A DNA stretch of 64,000 nucleotides, taken from positions 1 through 64,000 of the forward strand of contig JBBRBB010000012.1 in the NCBI GenBank assembly GCA_038206235.1, in the 5' to 3' direction. Under the pieces are notes generated by a model that was not told the origin of the DNA, searched no databases, and saw only the letters and a program-made list of their open reading frames with translations. Shown here in pieces: positions 27,577 to 36,959 of this stretch; the stretch's first letter is position 1, and each line of letters begins with the position of its first letter. The translations under genes were made by a program, and so were the position numbers. Source of the stretch: JBBRBB01 sp038206235. GTDB taxonomy: Bacteria > Bacteroidota > Bacteroidia > Chitinophagales > Chitinophagaceae.

Positions 27577-28785
27577 TTACCAATTATGAAACAGCAGGCT
27601 ATAACTTTCTTTTTCAATTACCTTTTTCCATTGCTGAATAATTTGTTTATATGCTTCGCCTACGGGCATAATTTCTCTGTTCAAATCAAATAATCCCAGT
27701 TCGTTTACTCTGCCCGCATCTTCACGCAGAGCGGTATCCCAGTCTACCTGATGCAGTAAACTATACCACGTAAAGCCAACTACAGGTATACCATCATGCT
27801 TAAGCCTGTACACATTTGACCATTGCTTAAAAAGCCATTCCACAGAAGAAGGCATTGAAATATTTGTTTCCGTATGCATAATGGGTAAGCGGTAACGATT
27901 ATAATATTGTTGTGTGATTACATAGTACCCAAAAATTTCTCCTGAAGCCTGCGTACTTCCATCTGCGTGCACCAGGTGCTCATTGGTTACATAATAATCG
28001 TTACCCATAATGCAACGCGTTTTTACCTGGTTATGTAAAAACCACAAATATTCTTCTTTTGTCATTCCGTTTTCTAAAAGATACTCATACATAGCAATCG
28101 TAATGGTGTAGCCATAAGTAAGGTCGAGTGATAAAAATCTTTTTTGATTTAGAAAGCGTGCTAATTCTAAAGCGCCGGGATCTACGGGGTGAAAATATTC
28201 TGAAGATTCGCTTTGAATAAATACAGCATTGGGCTGCACTTCCAGTATTGCTTTCATCGCCAATACATTTGCCTTACAAAGATGCTTCAGTGCGGTAATA
28301 AATGCTTTGTCGCTATGGAGGCATTCATTCCACCAGCCATATTGGGCAGAGAAAGCGGCAGCAATAAAAATTTCATTAACCGGGGTATACAGCAGCACCC
28401 AGGGAAATCTTTTTGCAAATGCGTGTGCATATTCAGCAAAATATTCCGGGAAATCAGGATTTTGAAAATTACCTATCCAGTCGGGAACACCGAAATGACA
28501 AAAGTCTGCAATAGGTGTAATGCCAAGTTGCTTTAGCTTATTAAAAGTTTCATCAGCAAAGTTCCAATCGTATTTACCGGGGGCAATATGCGTTTTGTAA
28601 TACGGAGGTCCGTAACGCAGAAATTCAATTTCCATTTCTTTCAGCAGTTCAAAATCTTTTTGCCAATGCTGATAATGGCAGGTTTTTTCCATTTCATCTA
28701 CCCTTTTTATTTTGCCATTGGGAAGTAAAATGGTAGGATAGCTGTTCTCTATTCCTGTTGCAAACATGAATTTTTGGCCTGGCAT
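27577..28785 (-). CDS. Glycoside hydrolase family 1-like protein
   Basis: The ATG at 28785 (MPGQKFMFATG) gives 402 residues; a TTG 30 bp upstream is possible. The sequence follows a (beta/alpha)8 glycosidase: FLRYGPPYYKTHIAPGKYDWNFAD near the N-terminus, YTPVNEIF with the likely acid/base Glu (the NE motif of clan GH-A), and MHTETNIS with the likely nucleophile Glu. It is shorter and more divergent than classical GH1 beta-glucosidases. There is no signal peptide, so action is cytoplasmic. It is the last gene of a run with a glycosyltransferase and UDP-galactopyranose mutase, suggesting a role in making or trimming a surface saccharide. Substrate unknown. Confidence 0.75.
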   Translation of the reverse strand: MPGQKFMFATGIENSYPTILLPNGKIKRVDEMEKTCHYQHWQKDFELLKEMEIEFLRYGPPYYKTHIAPGKYDWNFADETFNKLKQLGITPIADFCHFGVPDWIGNFQNPDFPEYFAEYAHAFAKRFPWVLLYTPVNEIFIAAAFSAQYGWWNECLHSDKAFITALKHLCKANVLAMKAILEVQPNAVFIQSESSEYFHPVDPGALELARFLNQKRFLSLDLTYGYTITIAMYEYLLENGMTKEEYLWFLHNQVKTRCIMGNDYYVTNEHLVHADGSTQASGEIFGYYVITQQYYNRYRLPIMHTETNISMPSSVEWLFKQWSNVYRLKHDGIPVVGFTWYSLLHQVDWDTALREDAGRVNELGLFDLNREIMPVGEAYKQIIQQWKKVIEKESYSLLFHNW

Positions 28786-28905
28786 ATTGGATTCATTATA
28801 GGTTGCGCCAAACAATAACGAGTAATAAGCAATAACAGTATATAAGAGGGGGGCAACTTTTAATAAAATTTTTCTGGCTGCAGGTTCGCTAATAAAAAAT
28901 CGGGG

Positions 28906-30099
28906 TTACAAAGGCGATTGAAGCAAGCCAATTTTTTGACCGCTAAAAGGTTGAAGCTCCTTATTTTCTAATGGCGCATATCCATTACCATTAACCTGCT
29001 GACCATTTTGTGTATTTGCCATTATTTTTTTAAACAGTGTTAAGGCCTGTGCTACTACCTGGTCCATGTTGTAATATTTATAAGTAGCTAACCTGCCAAC
29101 AAAATACACATCTTTTAATTCTAAAGTTAAGAGCTGGTATTTTTTATAAAGCTCAGCATTCTCAGCCCTTGGCACAGGATAATATGGGTCGCCGTCTGCC
29201 TTTGGATATTCATAAACCACTGCCGTTTTATGGTGCTTTTGACCGGTTAAATATTTAAACTCTGTAACCCGTGTGTAGAGATGCTCATTGGGATAATTCA
29301 CCGTTCCTGTTGGCTGAAAAAATTCTGTCTCTACGGTTTCAAATTGAAATTCAATAGAGCGGTAAGGTAATTTGCCATAGCAATTATCAAAGAAGTAATC
29401 AACAGGTCCGGTATAAATCATCTTTTTAAAATATACCTCATCTTCCACTTCTTTATAATCCGTATTCAGCATTACTTTAATGTTGGGATTGGCCAGCATT
29501 TTCTCAAACATTTTTGTATAGCCATGTAATGGCATTGCCTGGTATGTATCGGTAAAATAGCGGTTGTCCCGGTTATTACGTGTGGGTATTCTGGCCGTAA
29601 CAGATGCATCTAACTGCGAGGGGTCCAGGTTCCATTGTTTTTTGGTGTACCCTTTAAAAAATTTTTCATACAACTCCTTTCCTACTTTACTTACCACCAC
29701 ATCTTCAGAAGTTTCTATGCGGTCTTTTTGTACTGCTTTCGATTTTAAAAAATCTTCTACTTCACTTGAAGACAGGTTCATTCCATAAAGCTGGTTGATT
29801 GTATTAAGATTAATAGGCACTGGCACCAGCATACCATCTACGCTGGCTAAAACACGGTGCTCGTAAGGCCGCCATTTAGTAAACTTTCCGAGATACTCAA
29901 ATACTTCTTTTGAATTGGTATGAAAAATATGCGGGCCATATTTATGAACAAGTATTCCGTCTTTATTAAAATAATCATAAGTGTTGCCGCCAATATGATT
30001 TCTTTTATCAATCAACAATATTTTTTTGCCTTTTGATGCAAGGCGTTCTGCTAATACCGATCCGGCAAAGCCGGCGCCTGCAATTAAATAATCAAACAT
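28906..30099 (-). CDS. glf: UDP-galactopyranose mutase
   Basis: The ATG at 30099 (MFDYLIAGAGFAG) gives 397 residues and places the FAD-binding GAGFAGSVLAERLASKG at the N-terminus as usual. RNHIGGNTYDY, HKYGPHIFHT and the later YTGPVDYFFD, FQFETVE and YEYPKADGDPYYPVP are family signatures. The enzyme converts UDP-galactopyranose to UDP-galactofuranose using reduced FAD, supplying galactofuranose for surface polysaccharide. The gene overlaps the 3' end of the upstream glycosyltransferase gene by 8 bp, so the two are translationally coupled. The C-terminal ~35 residues (after MANTQNGQQ) are a low-complexity tail beyond the usual end. Confidence 0.95.
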   Translation of the reverse strand: MFDYLIAGAGFAGSVLAERLASKGKKILLIDKRNHIGGNTYDYFNKDGILVHKYGPHIFHTNSKEVFEYLGKFTKWRPYEHRVLASVDGMLVPVPINLNTINQLYGMNLSSSEVEDFLKSKAVQKDRIETSEDVVVSKVGKELYEKFFKGYTKKQWNLDPSQLDASVTARIPTRNNRDNRYFTDTYQAMPLHGYTKMFEKMLANPNIKVMLNTDYKEVEDEVYFKKMIYTGPVDYFFDNCYGKLPYRSIEFQFETVETEFFQPTGTVNYPNEHLYTRVTEFKYLTGQKHHKTAVVYEYPKADGDPYYPVPRAENAELYKKYQLLTLELKDVYFVGRLATYKYYNMDQVVAQALTLFKKIMANTQNGQQVNGNGYAPLENKELQPFSGQKIGLLQSPL

Positions 30100-31240
30100 A
30101 TTCTTTAATTTTTTTTTGTTCTGTAATTTCAAATTTTTTAGTCAGCGATTTTTCTATTATCAATCTCATATTATTCCAGGTTTTATCCCATGATATATTT
30201 GCCAGAAACGCATCTACTTTCTGCAACCAGTTGTTATCATCTTTATTATGCAGTGCAATATTTGCAGCAGCAATAAACTCTTCAGCAGTATCGGCTATAT
30301 ACACATACCCATTATTGCCATAAGGCTCTACCACATCTTTTATAGAAGCAGAAATAACAGGCTTGCCGCCTGCGAGATATTCGGGGGTCTTGGTGGGACT
30401 GATGTATTTGGTAGATTCATTTAATGCGAAAGGCATGATGGCAACATCCCAGCCGGAAAGATATTGTGGCAGCTCATTGTAAGATTTGCTTCCCAGGTAA
30501 TGAATATTATTTCCCGCAGGTAAAGTTTCAGCATCAATTTTTGCAAACGGACCCACAATAATAAAATGCCATTGTGGCTGTGCAGCAGATACTTCTTTCA
30601 GCAATTCTATATTAAAGCGCTCATCCACTACACCATAAAATCCCAGCCGTGGATGCGGTATTTCTTTTTGATCTTCGGGTTCTGAAAGATTATTCCGGGC
30701 TTTTTCAAAATGTTCTTTATCAATGCTGCTTGGAAAAGGATATACACGGGGATGCTTATCTTTTTTTGCTTCATATAAGCTATACCCGCCGGTAAATACA
30801 ATGTCTGCAACCTGCATTAATTCTTTTTCTTTTTGCTGCAATGCAGGTGGTGCAAAACGAAATGCAGAAAGTTCATCCATACAATCATACACAATGAGCT
30901 TCGCTTGTAAGTGATCAGAGTACGCTAAGGCAACAGGGGAGTAATACCACAGCATGTATTCATCTATCTCCATGTCTTCTATCAGATACGATAACAATAA
31001 TCTTTGCCGCTCCACAACATATTTGTTTTGAGAATCTTTTTCGAGATGAAATACTATCACCCATAGATTGGTATCATTAATTTGAGTGATGTGGTAGTGG
31101 TCTGTGGTGCGTGCATCAAACAAAGGTTCTTCAATAAAAAATACGCGGTTGGCTTGCGCATACCTGCTTAATAAATGGTGGGGACGCTGATATATAAAAT
31201 TCCACCTGAGATGAGAAAAACACAGAAGGTCGCAGAGCAT
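30092..31240 (-). CDS. Glycosyltransferase, GT4-like
   Basis: This 382-residue cytoplasmic or membrane-associated glycosyltransferase opens with DLLCFSHLRWNFIYQRPHHLLSRYA, a hallmark of a GT-B subfamily often found with UDP-galactopyranose mutase. The C-terminal half carries LGFYGVVDERFN, HFIIVGP, NIHYLGSKSYNELPQYL and MPFALNESTKYISPTKTPEYLAGGKPVIS, where the Glu in the TPEYLAGGKPVI block contacts the nucleotide sugar. The GT-Glf coupling suggests transfer of galactofuranose or synthesis of a Galf-containing glycan; the acceptor is unknown. It is the first of three minus-strand genes (GT, glf, GH1-like). Confidence 0.88.
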   Translation of the reverse strand: MLCDLLCFSHLRWNFIYQRPHHLLSRYAQANRVFFIEEPLFDARTTDHYHITQINDTNLWVIVFHLEKDSQNKYVVERQRLLLSYLIEDMEIDEYMLWYYSPVALAYSDHLQAKLIVYDCMDELSAFRFAPPALQQKEKELMQVADIVFTGGYSLYEAKKDKHPRVYPFPSSIDKEHFEKARNNLSEPEDQKEIPHPRLGFYGVVDERFNIELLKEVSAAQPQWHFIIVGPFAKIDAETLPAGNNIHYLGSKSYNELPQYLSGWDVAIMPFALNESTKYISPTKTPEYLAGGKPVISASIKDVVEPYGNNGYVYIADTAEEFIAAANIALHNKDDNNWLQKVDAFLANISWDKTWNNMRLIIEKSLTKKFEITEQKKIKEYV

Positions 31241-31400
31241 ATTCTTAAGTATTTAATAAATATGCTTAAATTCCTATGCCCCTTTGTGCAGGGTTAAGAA
31301 TGCCTGCTATAAAACATTTTTTTGTGGAAATTTTTAAGAAGAAAGTTCTTTGTAGAACTAATTCTACAAACTTTTAAACGGTAAACTATAAATTATAAAC
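31241..31400. repeat. Spacer with inverted words and a short 7-nt array
   Basis: The stretch AAACGGT, AAACTAT, AAATTAT, AAACTTA (from about 31377) is a four-unit heptanucleotide array ending near the kinase stop codon. AGTTCTTTGTAGAACT and TTTGTAGAACTAATTCTACAAA form overlapping hairpins (about 31346-31370), the second a good candidate terminator-like stem without a clear T-run. Confidence 0.5.
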
Positions 31401-32843
31401 TTATCGCAGCACATGAAAGGTGATAGTAAAGGTAGTGCCTGTACCTGGCTCTGAATCTACTTCTACCTGTGCATTATGCGCATGCAAAATATTATGCGTG
31501 GCGACAAGCCCTAAACCCAGACCATTACGCTTCGATGTAAAATAAGGCTCAAATAAGCGCTGCATATTTTCTTTATTTATTCCGCTTCCATTATCTGTTA
31601 TTATTACAGAGCAATACTCATCATCTTTATTAAGTTCAATTAATAATTCGCCTGTATCATTTGCCATAGCCTCTATAGCGTTTATAAAAATGTTGATGAA
31701 TGCAATTTCCAATTTATCTTTATCGGCGTTTATTGATACCATTTCATCGGGATATTGTGTTTGCAGCTTTATATTTTTTAGCATCATTCTGTCTTTTACG
31801 GCAACTATACTTTCATTAATCATATCTTGAAGAATGGCGCACTGCATAGTAATCTCTGCCGGTTTTGCGGTATTTAAAAGTTCACTTAAAAGGTCTGTAA
31901 TACGCCGGCTGTTTCGCTGAATTATGGAAATAAAGCTCTGCTGATCTTCTGAAAGATTGCTAAAGCCAAGATGCTCTGCCGAAAGTTGAATATTGGTTAA
32001 TGGGTTTCGTATTTCATGACCGAGTGTGCGGGCCAGGCGACCTGTGGCAGCAAGCTTTTCGGTCATCAATGCAGATTTTTCTGCCTTACGCAGTTTAGTA
32101 ATGTCATGTGCAATTGCCTGCACATAATCAATATTGTCTTTATTAAAATTAGTAGCAGAAAATATGCAGATTATTTCTTCGTTTTCTTTGGTTAAGAACT
32201 CAAGCTCTGCATCGTTTAATTCACCATTCTTGTTTAGCAGGGCAGCGAGTGTAAAGGCTTCATTTTTATCTGCGATGAGATCGTACACGGAAAGAGATTG
32301 TAATTCCTGCCCTGCATACCCGAATAACTGTGTAGTTGCTGTATTAACGGTAATAAATTTTAAACTGGCATCGGTAAGAAAAATGGCATCCTTCGAGTGT
32401 TCAAAAATGCTTCTAAATTTATTTTCATTATCGCGTAATTCTTTTAGGGTCCGGGCTTTCTCTAAAGAATAGCGAATGCATCTTTCTAATTTTTCTGTTG
32501 TGAGTTCAGATTTTATAAGGTAATCTGAGGCGCCGCTTTTCATAGCCTCTTTGTCTATTGCCTGGTTGCCTTTTCCGGTAAGCAATATCATGGGCACATC
32601 CTGATCGTATTTTACTGCTTCCTTTAATAATTGAAGCCCGGTTTTTCCGCCCAGGAAATAATCAATAAAATAGAGGTCATAGTTTTTATTCTGCACATGC
32701 TGCAGCGCTTCTTTGTACCGGTAGCTCCAGTCAATTTTAAAACGCTGAGGCTGTATTTCATTTATCAGCTCACTGGTTATAAAAAAATCATCCTCATCAT
32801 CATCTGTAATTAATATTCGTGTTATTTCGTTAGTGTTAAGCAT
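31401..32843 (-). CDS. Hybrid sensor: receiver-PAS-histidine kinase
   Basis: This 480-residue cytoplasmic protein has no membrane segment. A receiver domain comes first (residues 8-125), with the acidic pair in ITDDDEDDF, phosphoacceptor Asp61 in LYFIDYF and Lys111 in YLIKSEL. A PAS domain follows (about 138-250, FRSIFEHSKDAIFLTD), then a HisKA helix with LGHEIRNPLTN (His276) and an HATPase with IITDNGSGI and GLGLGLVATHNIL. An N-terminal receiver lets it be driven by another kinase. It lies 48 bp downstream of the sigma-54 activator gene in one operon with rpoN, so it is probably the activator's partner kinase. Confidence 0.92.
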   Translation of the reverse strand: MLNTNEITRILITDDDEDDFFITSELINEIQPQRFKIDWSYRYKEALQHVQNKNYDLYFIDYFLGGKTGLQLLKEAVKYDQDVPMILLTGKGNQAIDKEAMKSGASDYLIKSELTTEKLERCIRYSLEKARTLKELRDNENKFRSIFEHSKDAIFLTDASLKFITVNTATTQLFGYAGQELQSLSVYDLIADKNEAFTLAALLNKNGELNDAELEFLTKENEEIICIFSATNFNKDNIDYVQAIAHDITKLRKAEKSALMTEKLAATGRLARTLGHEIRNPLTNIQLSAEHLGFSNLSEDQQSFISIIQRNSRRITDLLSELLNTAKPAEITMQCAILQDMINESIVAVKDRMMLKNIKLQTQYPDEMVSINADKDKLEIAFINIFINAIEAMANDTGELLIELNKDDEYCSVIITDNGSGINKENMQRLFEPYFTSKRNGLGLGLVATHNILHAHNAQVEVDSEPGTGTTFTITFHVLR

Positions 32844-32858
32844 CGTTAAATGAATTGA

Positions 32859-32879
32859 AAATCGGAAATCGGAAATCGG
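32859..32879. repeat. Three-unit heptanucleotide repeat
   Basis: AAATCGG occurs three times in tandem (32859-32865, 32866-32872, 32873-32879) in the 48-bp gap between the activator and kinase genes. Confidence 0.85.
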
Positions 32880-32891
32880 AAATAATGTTTT

Positions 32892-34355
32892 TCAACGGTT
32901 AGTAATGTCCTGGTGAAGCTTTAATTTGTTGTATAAGGTTTTTCTGTCAATATTTAAAGCCTTGGCAGCTTTGCTTTTGTTGAAGTTATGTTCTTTAAGC
33001 ACTTTCAGAATTATTTCATATTCCAGATCAATAGAAGCTTCTTTTAAATTTTTTTCGGCAATTGCTTTTGCAGGCAGAGCAATATTTTCCGGCAGCGAAG
33101 CGGCTACAAATGTTTCCGGTGTTTTTTCAGCATGATATTCAAAAGAAAGTTTTTTAAAGTTTGTTATTTCAAAGGGCAGGCTTCTGTCTTCTATGCGGTC
33201 TCCCTCGGTAAGCAAAGCTGCACGCTTTACCACATTTCGCAGTTCCCGAAGATTTCCATGCCATACATAATTTTTGAAAATTTCTTCTACTTCAGGCGAA
33301 AACCCCTTTACTTTTTTTCCAAGACCTGTGTTTGCCTGATTTAAAAAATGCTGCGCAAAGAGCATAATGTCTTCTCTTCTCTGGCGCAAAGGCGGTACCT
33401 CGATAGTAAACTCATTGAAGCGATGATACAGGTCTTCGCGGAATTTTCCTTTTTGAGTATAATCCCAAAGATTTTCGTTGCTTGCAATAATGATGCGCAC
33501 ATCAAGCTCAATATCTTTTACTCCGCCCACACGCCGCAATTTTCTTTCCTGAATTACGCGTAATAAAGATACCTGAATATCGTAAGAGAGATTTCCAATT
33601 TCATCTAAAAAAATGGTTCCTTTATTTGCCACTTCAAAGCTGCCGGTTTTTTGGTTTATGGCGCCCGTGAACGAGCCTTTTTCATGACCGAATAATTCAC
33701 TGCCCGAAAGATCTTTTGAAAGGGCGCCGCAATCTATGGCTACAAACGGGTATGCACTGCGTTTGCTGCGTTTATGAATTTCCTGTGCAATCGCTTCTTT
33801 GCCGCTTCCGCTTTCTCCATAAATAATCACGCTGTAATCGGTGGGTGATACTAAAGCGATTTGTTCCATTAGTTGCTGAAATATGCGGCTGTTGCCAAAT
33901 ATATAATCACCGCTTACGGTGTATGTTTTTGTTTTTTCAACAAGTGCAGCAGACGTTTGTTCTGTGCCGTTACTTTTTATAGTACCAAGGGGCTGGCTTT
34001 GTAAAGCTGTTTTAATGGTGCTTAAAATTTCTTCCGGAAACAAAGGTTTCAATACATAATCAAAAGCGCCGCTCTTCATTACATCAACCGCGGTTTTGGT
34101 ATCGGAATAGCCGGTAATTATTATAACAGGCAATGCGGGATATTTTTCTTTTATTTTTTGCAGCATCTCTTTGCCATCAATACCTTCCAGGCGATAGTCG
34201 CATAGCGCCACATCAAAATCTGCTTGTGCCTGAAGCAGCTCTATTGCTTTTTTTGCAGTGTAAGCTTCAGATACTGTGTAGCCATGCTTCGTTAAAAATT
34301 TATTAAGCAAAAAGCAGATATCGCGGTCATCGTCTATTACTAAAACCCTTGCCAT
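32892..34355 (-). CDS. Sigma-54-dependent response regulator (NtrC/AtoC family)
   Basis: This 487-residue activator has three domains. The receiver (1-120) has VIDDDRD, phosphoacceptor Asp53 in ALCDYRL and Lys103 in VLKPL. The AAA+ sigma-54 interaction domain (about 150-380) has Walker A GESGSGKE (180-187), the sigma-54 contact loop as GSFTGA (227-232; usual form GAFTGA) and Walker B FLDEIG (249-254). The C-terminal Fis-type helix-turn-helix has NKSKAAKALNIDRKTLYNKLK. It remodels RpoN-RNA polymerase at -24/-12 promoters. Gene order rpoN, activator, kinase with gaps of about 50 bp points to one regulatory unit. Targets are not identifiable in the window. Confidence 0.94.
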   Translation of the reverse strand: MARVLVIDDDRDICFLLNKFLTKHGYTVSEAYTAKKAIELLQAQADFDVALCDYRLEGIDGKEMLQKIKEKYPALPVIIITGYSDTKTAVDVMKSGAFDYVLKPLFPEEILSTIKTALQSQPLGTIKSNGTEQTSAALVEKTKTYTVSGDYIFGNSRIFQQLMEQIALVSPTDYSVIIYGESGSGKEAIAQEIHKRSKRSAYPFVAIDCGALSKDLSGSELFGHEKGSFTGAINQKTGSFEVANKGTIFLDEIGNLSYDIQVSLLRVIQERKLRRVGGVKDIELDVRIIIASNENLWDYTQKGKFREDLYHRFNEFTIEVPPLRQRREDIMLFAQHFLNQANTGLGKKVKGFSPEVEEIFKNYVWHGNLRELRNVVKRAALLTEGDRIEDRSLPFEITNFKKLSFEYHAEKTPETFVAASLPENIALPAKAIAEKNLKEASIDLEYEIILKVLKEHNFNKSKAAKALNIDRKTLYNKLKLHQDITNR

Positions 34356-34404
34356 AATTAAATTTTTTTTATAAAATTAATTCTAATCTTTTTAAAAAAA
34401 AGAA

Positions 34405-35814
34405 TTAGGCCCATAAGGCACGCATTTGGGCAGCCGGAATATTTAATAATTCGCGGTATTTAGCTACTGTTCTGCGGGCAATCTTGTACCCTTTTTTTGC
34501 AAGCACGGCAACGAGCTGATGGTCTGTAAAAGGAGATTTTTTATCTTCTTTGGAAACTGCTTCTTTCAGCTCGTACTGAATTACTCTGCTGCTTACTATT
34601 TCTCCCTGTTCGGTGCATAAGCCTTCGCAAAAAAGATCTTTTAATAAAATATTTCCAAATGGCGTTTCTGCATATTTATTACAGGTGATACGTGAAACCG
34701 TAGAAATATCTACTCCGGTTTCTTTTGCAATATTTTTTAATATCATGGGCTTTAATAACAACTTATCGCCCTCTTTAAAAAATTTATATTGCCATTTCAC
34801 TATGGCTTTCATTATTCTCAGCATATTCGTTTCACGCTGCTGCAAAGAAGAAACAAACCATTCTGCTGCCTGCAGCTTACTTTTTAAATATTGATTAGCT
34901 GCTTTATCATTTTGGCAGCATTGATTTTTTACCAGGTGCATCCATGTGTGATTAATGCAAAGCAGAGCCGAGCGTTGTTTTGACAGGGCTACTTCTATTT
35001 TACCATCTTCTGCTGTAATTATAAAATCAGGGATTATATAATTTTTAGCTGCAGCATCTTCCGTTTTGAAAGTTACTGGCTTTAGCTGTAACAATGAAAT
35101 AAGCTTAAGCGCATCGCGAAACTCCTGCTCACTTAAATTAAGGCTATGGATAATTTTGTCTATTTGCCTGCTGCGTAAATCTTCATAATGCTCTTTTATA
35201 ATTTTAACTGCGCTTTTAATGTGCGGGGAATTCTGATTTTTTCTTTGCAATTGCAAAAGAAGACATTCACGGATATTGCGGGCGCCAATACCCGGCGGGT
35301 CAAGACTCTGAATGGTGAAAAGAATTTTTTCAAGTTGGAATGGCTCAATCCATTTATTGAATTTGAATGAGATGTCTTCTGCTATTGCAGACGGCTCCTG
35401 CTCAAGCATGCCATTTTCATTTAATGAATCTATAATATAGGCTGCGAGTGAGTTTTCTTCTTCTGATGAAAGAATCAAATGGCATTGCTCCTTTAATTGT
35501 TCTCTGAAGTCTGGCGCCTGCATTAAAGGTTTATCAGGCGCCTGCTCATTTGAAAAATAATTGGCATATTCAGTTTTATAATCAGGTATATCATCATAAG
35601 AAAATTCATCCCAGTCGGCAAATTCCTGAACGGGTTCTCCGTTAGGGTCTGAATTGTTTTCTTCAGACTTAATTTCCAATAAAGGATTTTCTTCAAGTTC
35701 CTGTTGAATACGGTGTTCTAATTCAAGTGATGTTAAGTGAAACAGATTTAATAACTGAATTTGCTGGGGCAAAATTTTTACTTGTTGCCGCTGAGCAATA
35801 CGTTGATAAATCAT
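34405..35814 (-). CDS. rpoN: RNA polymerase sigma-54 factor
   Basis: I use the ATG at 35814 (MIYQRIAQRQQ) rather than the upstream GTG, giving 469 residues. Region I is the Gln/Leu-rich activator-responsive part, with ILPQQIQLLNLFHLTSLELEHRI. An acidic region II follows (about residues 50-90). The core-binding domain has QSLDPPGIGARNIRECLLLQL. The DNA-binding region ends with the RpoN box ARRTVAKYRE that reads the -24 element. Length is normal. It heads an operon with its AAA+ activator and a kinase, so sigma factor and activator levels may be co-controlled. Confidence 0.95.
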   Translation of the reverse strand: MIYQRIAQRQQVKILPQQIQLLNLFHLTSLELEHRIQQELEENPLLEIKSEENNSDPNGEPVQEFADWDEFSYDDIPDYKTEYANYFSNEQAPDKPLMQAPDFREQLKEQCHLILSSEEENSLAAYIIDSLNENGMLEQEPSAIAEDISFKFNKWIEPFQLEKILFTIQSLDPPGIGARNIRECLLLQLQRKNQNSPHIKSAVKIIKEHYEDLRSRQIDKIIHSLNLSEQEFRDALKLISLLQLKPVTFKTEDAAAKNYIIPDFIITAEDGKIEVALSKQRSALLCINHTWMHLVKNQCCQNDKAANQYLKSKLQAAEWFVSSLQQRETNMLRIMKAIVKWQYKFFKEGDKLLLKPMILKNIAKETGVDISTVSRITCNKYAETPFGNILLKDLFCEGLCTEQGEIVSSRVIQYELKEAVSKEDKKSPFTDHQLVAVLAKKGYKIARRTVAKYRELLNIPAAQMRALWA

Positions 35815-36145
35815 AGCACATGTTTGCCTTTGTATGGCAACTCTCACTCCAAAAAATAAAATCGTGAATTGGATATTAAAAATTGGATTGTATTGATTTT
35901 TTGATAAAAAGAATAATGATGATGTAGAAAAATTTCAACATTGTAGAATTATTTCCATAAAATTGGATGAAGAATTTATTCACCAACAATTTTTTCACCG
36001 CAACTACAATTGCGGTTCCCCGAGAATTTTTTTGAAGATAGCTTTTTTCTAAAGTAAAATTTGGAGTGAATTTTTTGATGATAAAAAAATAGTGGCAGGA
36101 TTTGGCAGGAAACTATTTTAATCAAGTATCCTATTGAAGCAACTA
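35815..36145. other. AT-rich spacer upstream of rpoN
   Basis: About 330 bp hold no gene. It must contain the rpoN promoter and the 3' region of the next minus-strand gene. A TGGCAGGATTTGGCA word near 36093-36107 resembles a -24/-12 site, but the GG-to-GC spacing is one base short, so I do not call it. Confidence 0.3.
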
Positions 36146-36508
36146 TTATGAGTTGAATTGAACATCTGCACCCATCTTTGGAATTTTTTCTTCTGTTTCT
36201 CCGGTATCATGATCGGGGGTTTTTATTTCAGGCTCATTCTTATCTTTTTCATTTTCGTTTTTATTAATTGCGTTTTCAGTAACCGGTTCTTCATCATAGC
36301 TGCTTCGCTTTGCGTCTCTGTTTGTAACTGCGTTATCATTATTCGGGGTGCTATTCCTTTTGGGCTGCAAAGATTCGTCATTGTTTTGTGCCTGAGAATT
36401 TGAATTATCCTGCAGTCCTTCATTAAAAGCCTGTTCTTTTTGGTTTGCATCTATAGAATTTTTTTCCAAATAGTTGGATTCTTCTTCTTTTCTGTTATGT
36501 GTATTCAT
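36146..36508 (-). CDS. Asn/Glu-rich disordered hypothetical protein
   Basis: This 120-residue protein is almost entirely polar: Asn, Glu, Asp, Lys and Gln dominate, with no hydrophobic core, membrane segment or signal peptide. It is predicted to be intrinsically disordered and is of no recognisable family. It is the fourth of four small minus-strand genes (YtxH-like, holin-like, hypothetical, this one), which together resemble general-stress genes of Bacteroidota. Coding is supported mainly by the clean start and composition, so confidence is moderate. Confidence 0.5.
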   Translation of the reverse strand: MNTHNRKEEESNYLEKNSIDANQKEQAFNEGLQDNSNSQAQNNDESLQPKRNSTPNNDNAVTNRDAKRSSYDEEPVTENAINKNENEKDKNEPEIKTPDHDTGETEEKIPKMGADVQFNS

Positions 36509-36584
36509 AGCTTTATTTTTATTTGTGAATAATATAGTCTACTAAAAAAATTATACCACACGTAATACCAATATTTAATTAATT

Positions 36585-36959
36585 TTAGTCAGTATTCTTT
36601 TTACTGCCCACTATTTTCTTTAGCCATATTCCCGGTTTCTTGCTAATAAAAGAAGCTGATAAATTTCTTATAACTGAACTCCCTAAGATTGTAATTAACC
36701 AATTACTTTTTAAGAAAATAGATTTAGTAAGCAAGGTGTCAAACACTATATCTAATCCTGTTTTTAAAACGGAATGAGCACCGTTCTTTTGGTCTGATGC
36801 ATCATTTAAAAAAGATATTGTTTTGATTACAGGATTCAGCTTTTCTTCAATAGCCTGAATATCTGCAAGAATTTTATGTTTATGAATTTCCAGCTTATCG
36901 TGCAGGTATTGTTGTTCTAAAAGAAGGTCATTATATGTACTTATTATCGAGCTATTCAT
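36585..36959 (-). CDS. Hypothetical protein downstream of the holin-like gene
   Basis: This 124-residue protein starts 8 bp inside the upstream holin-like gene, implying translational coupling. An N-terminal helical, coiled-coil-like part (LLLEQQYLHDKLEIHKHKI) is followed by a mildly hydrophobic central segment (FLKSNWLITILGSSVIRNL) and a basic C-terminus (KKIVGSKKNTD). It may associate peripherally with the membrane. No family is recognised. Its partner genes suggest an envelope-related stress role, which is inference only. Confidence 0.6.
   Translation of the reverse strand: MNSSIISTYNDLLLEQQYLHDKLEIHKHKILADIQAIEEKLNPVIKTISFLNDASDQKNGAHSVLKTGLDIVFDTLLTKSIFLKSNWLITILGSSVIRNLSASFISKKPGIWLKKIVGSKKNTD

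Noticed and set aside
36093..36107. Sigma-54 promoter upstream of rpoN
   Set aside because: TGGCAGGATTTGGCA has the GG-to-GC distance one base too short, and it lies far from any start.
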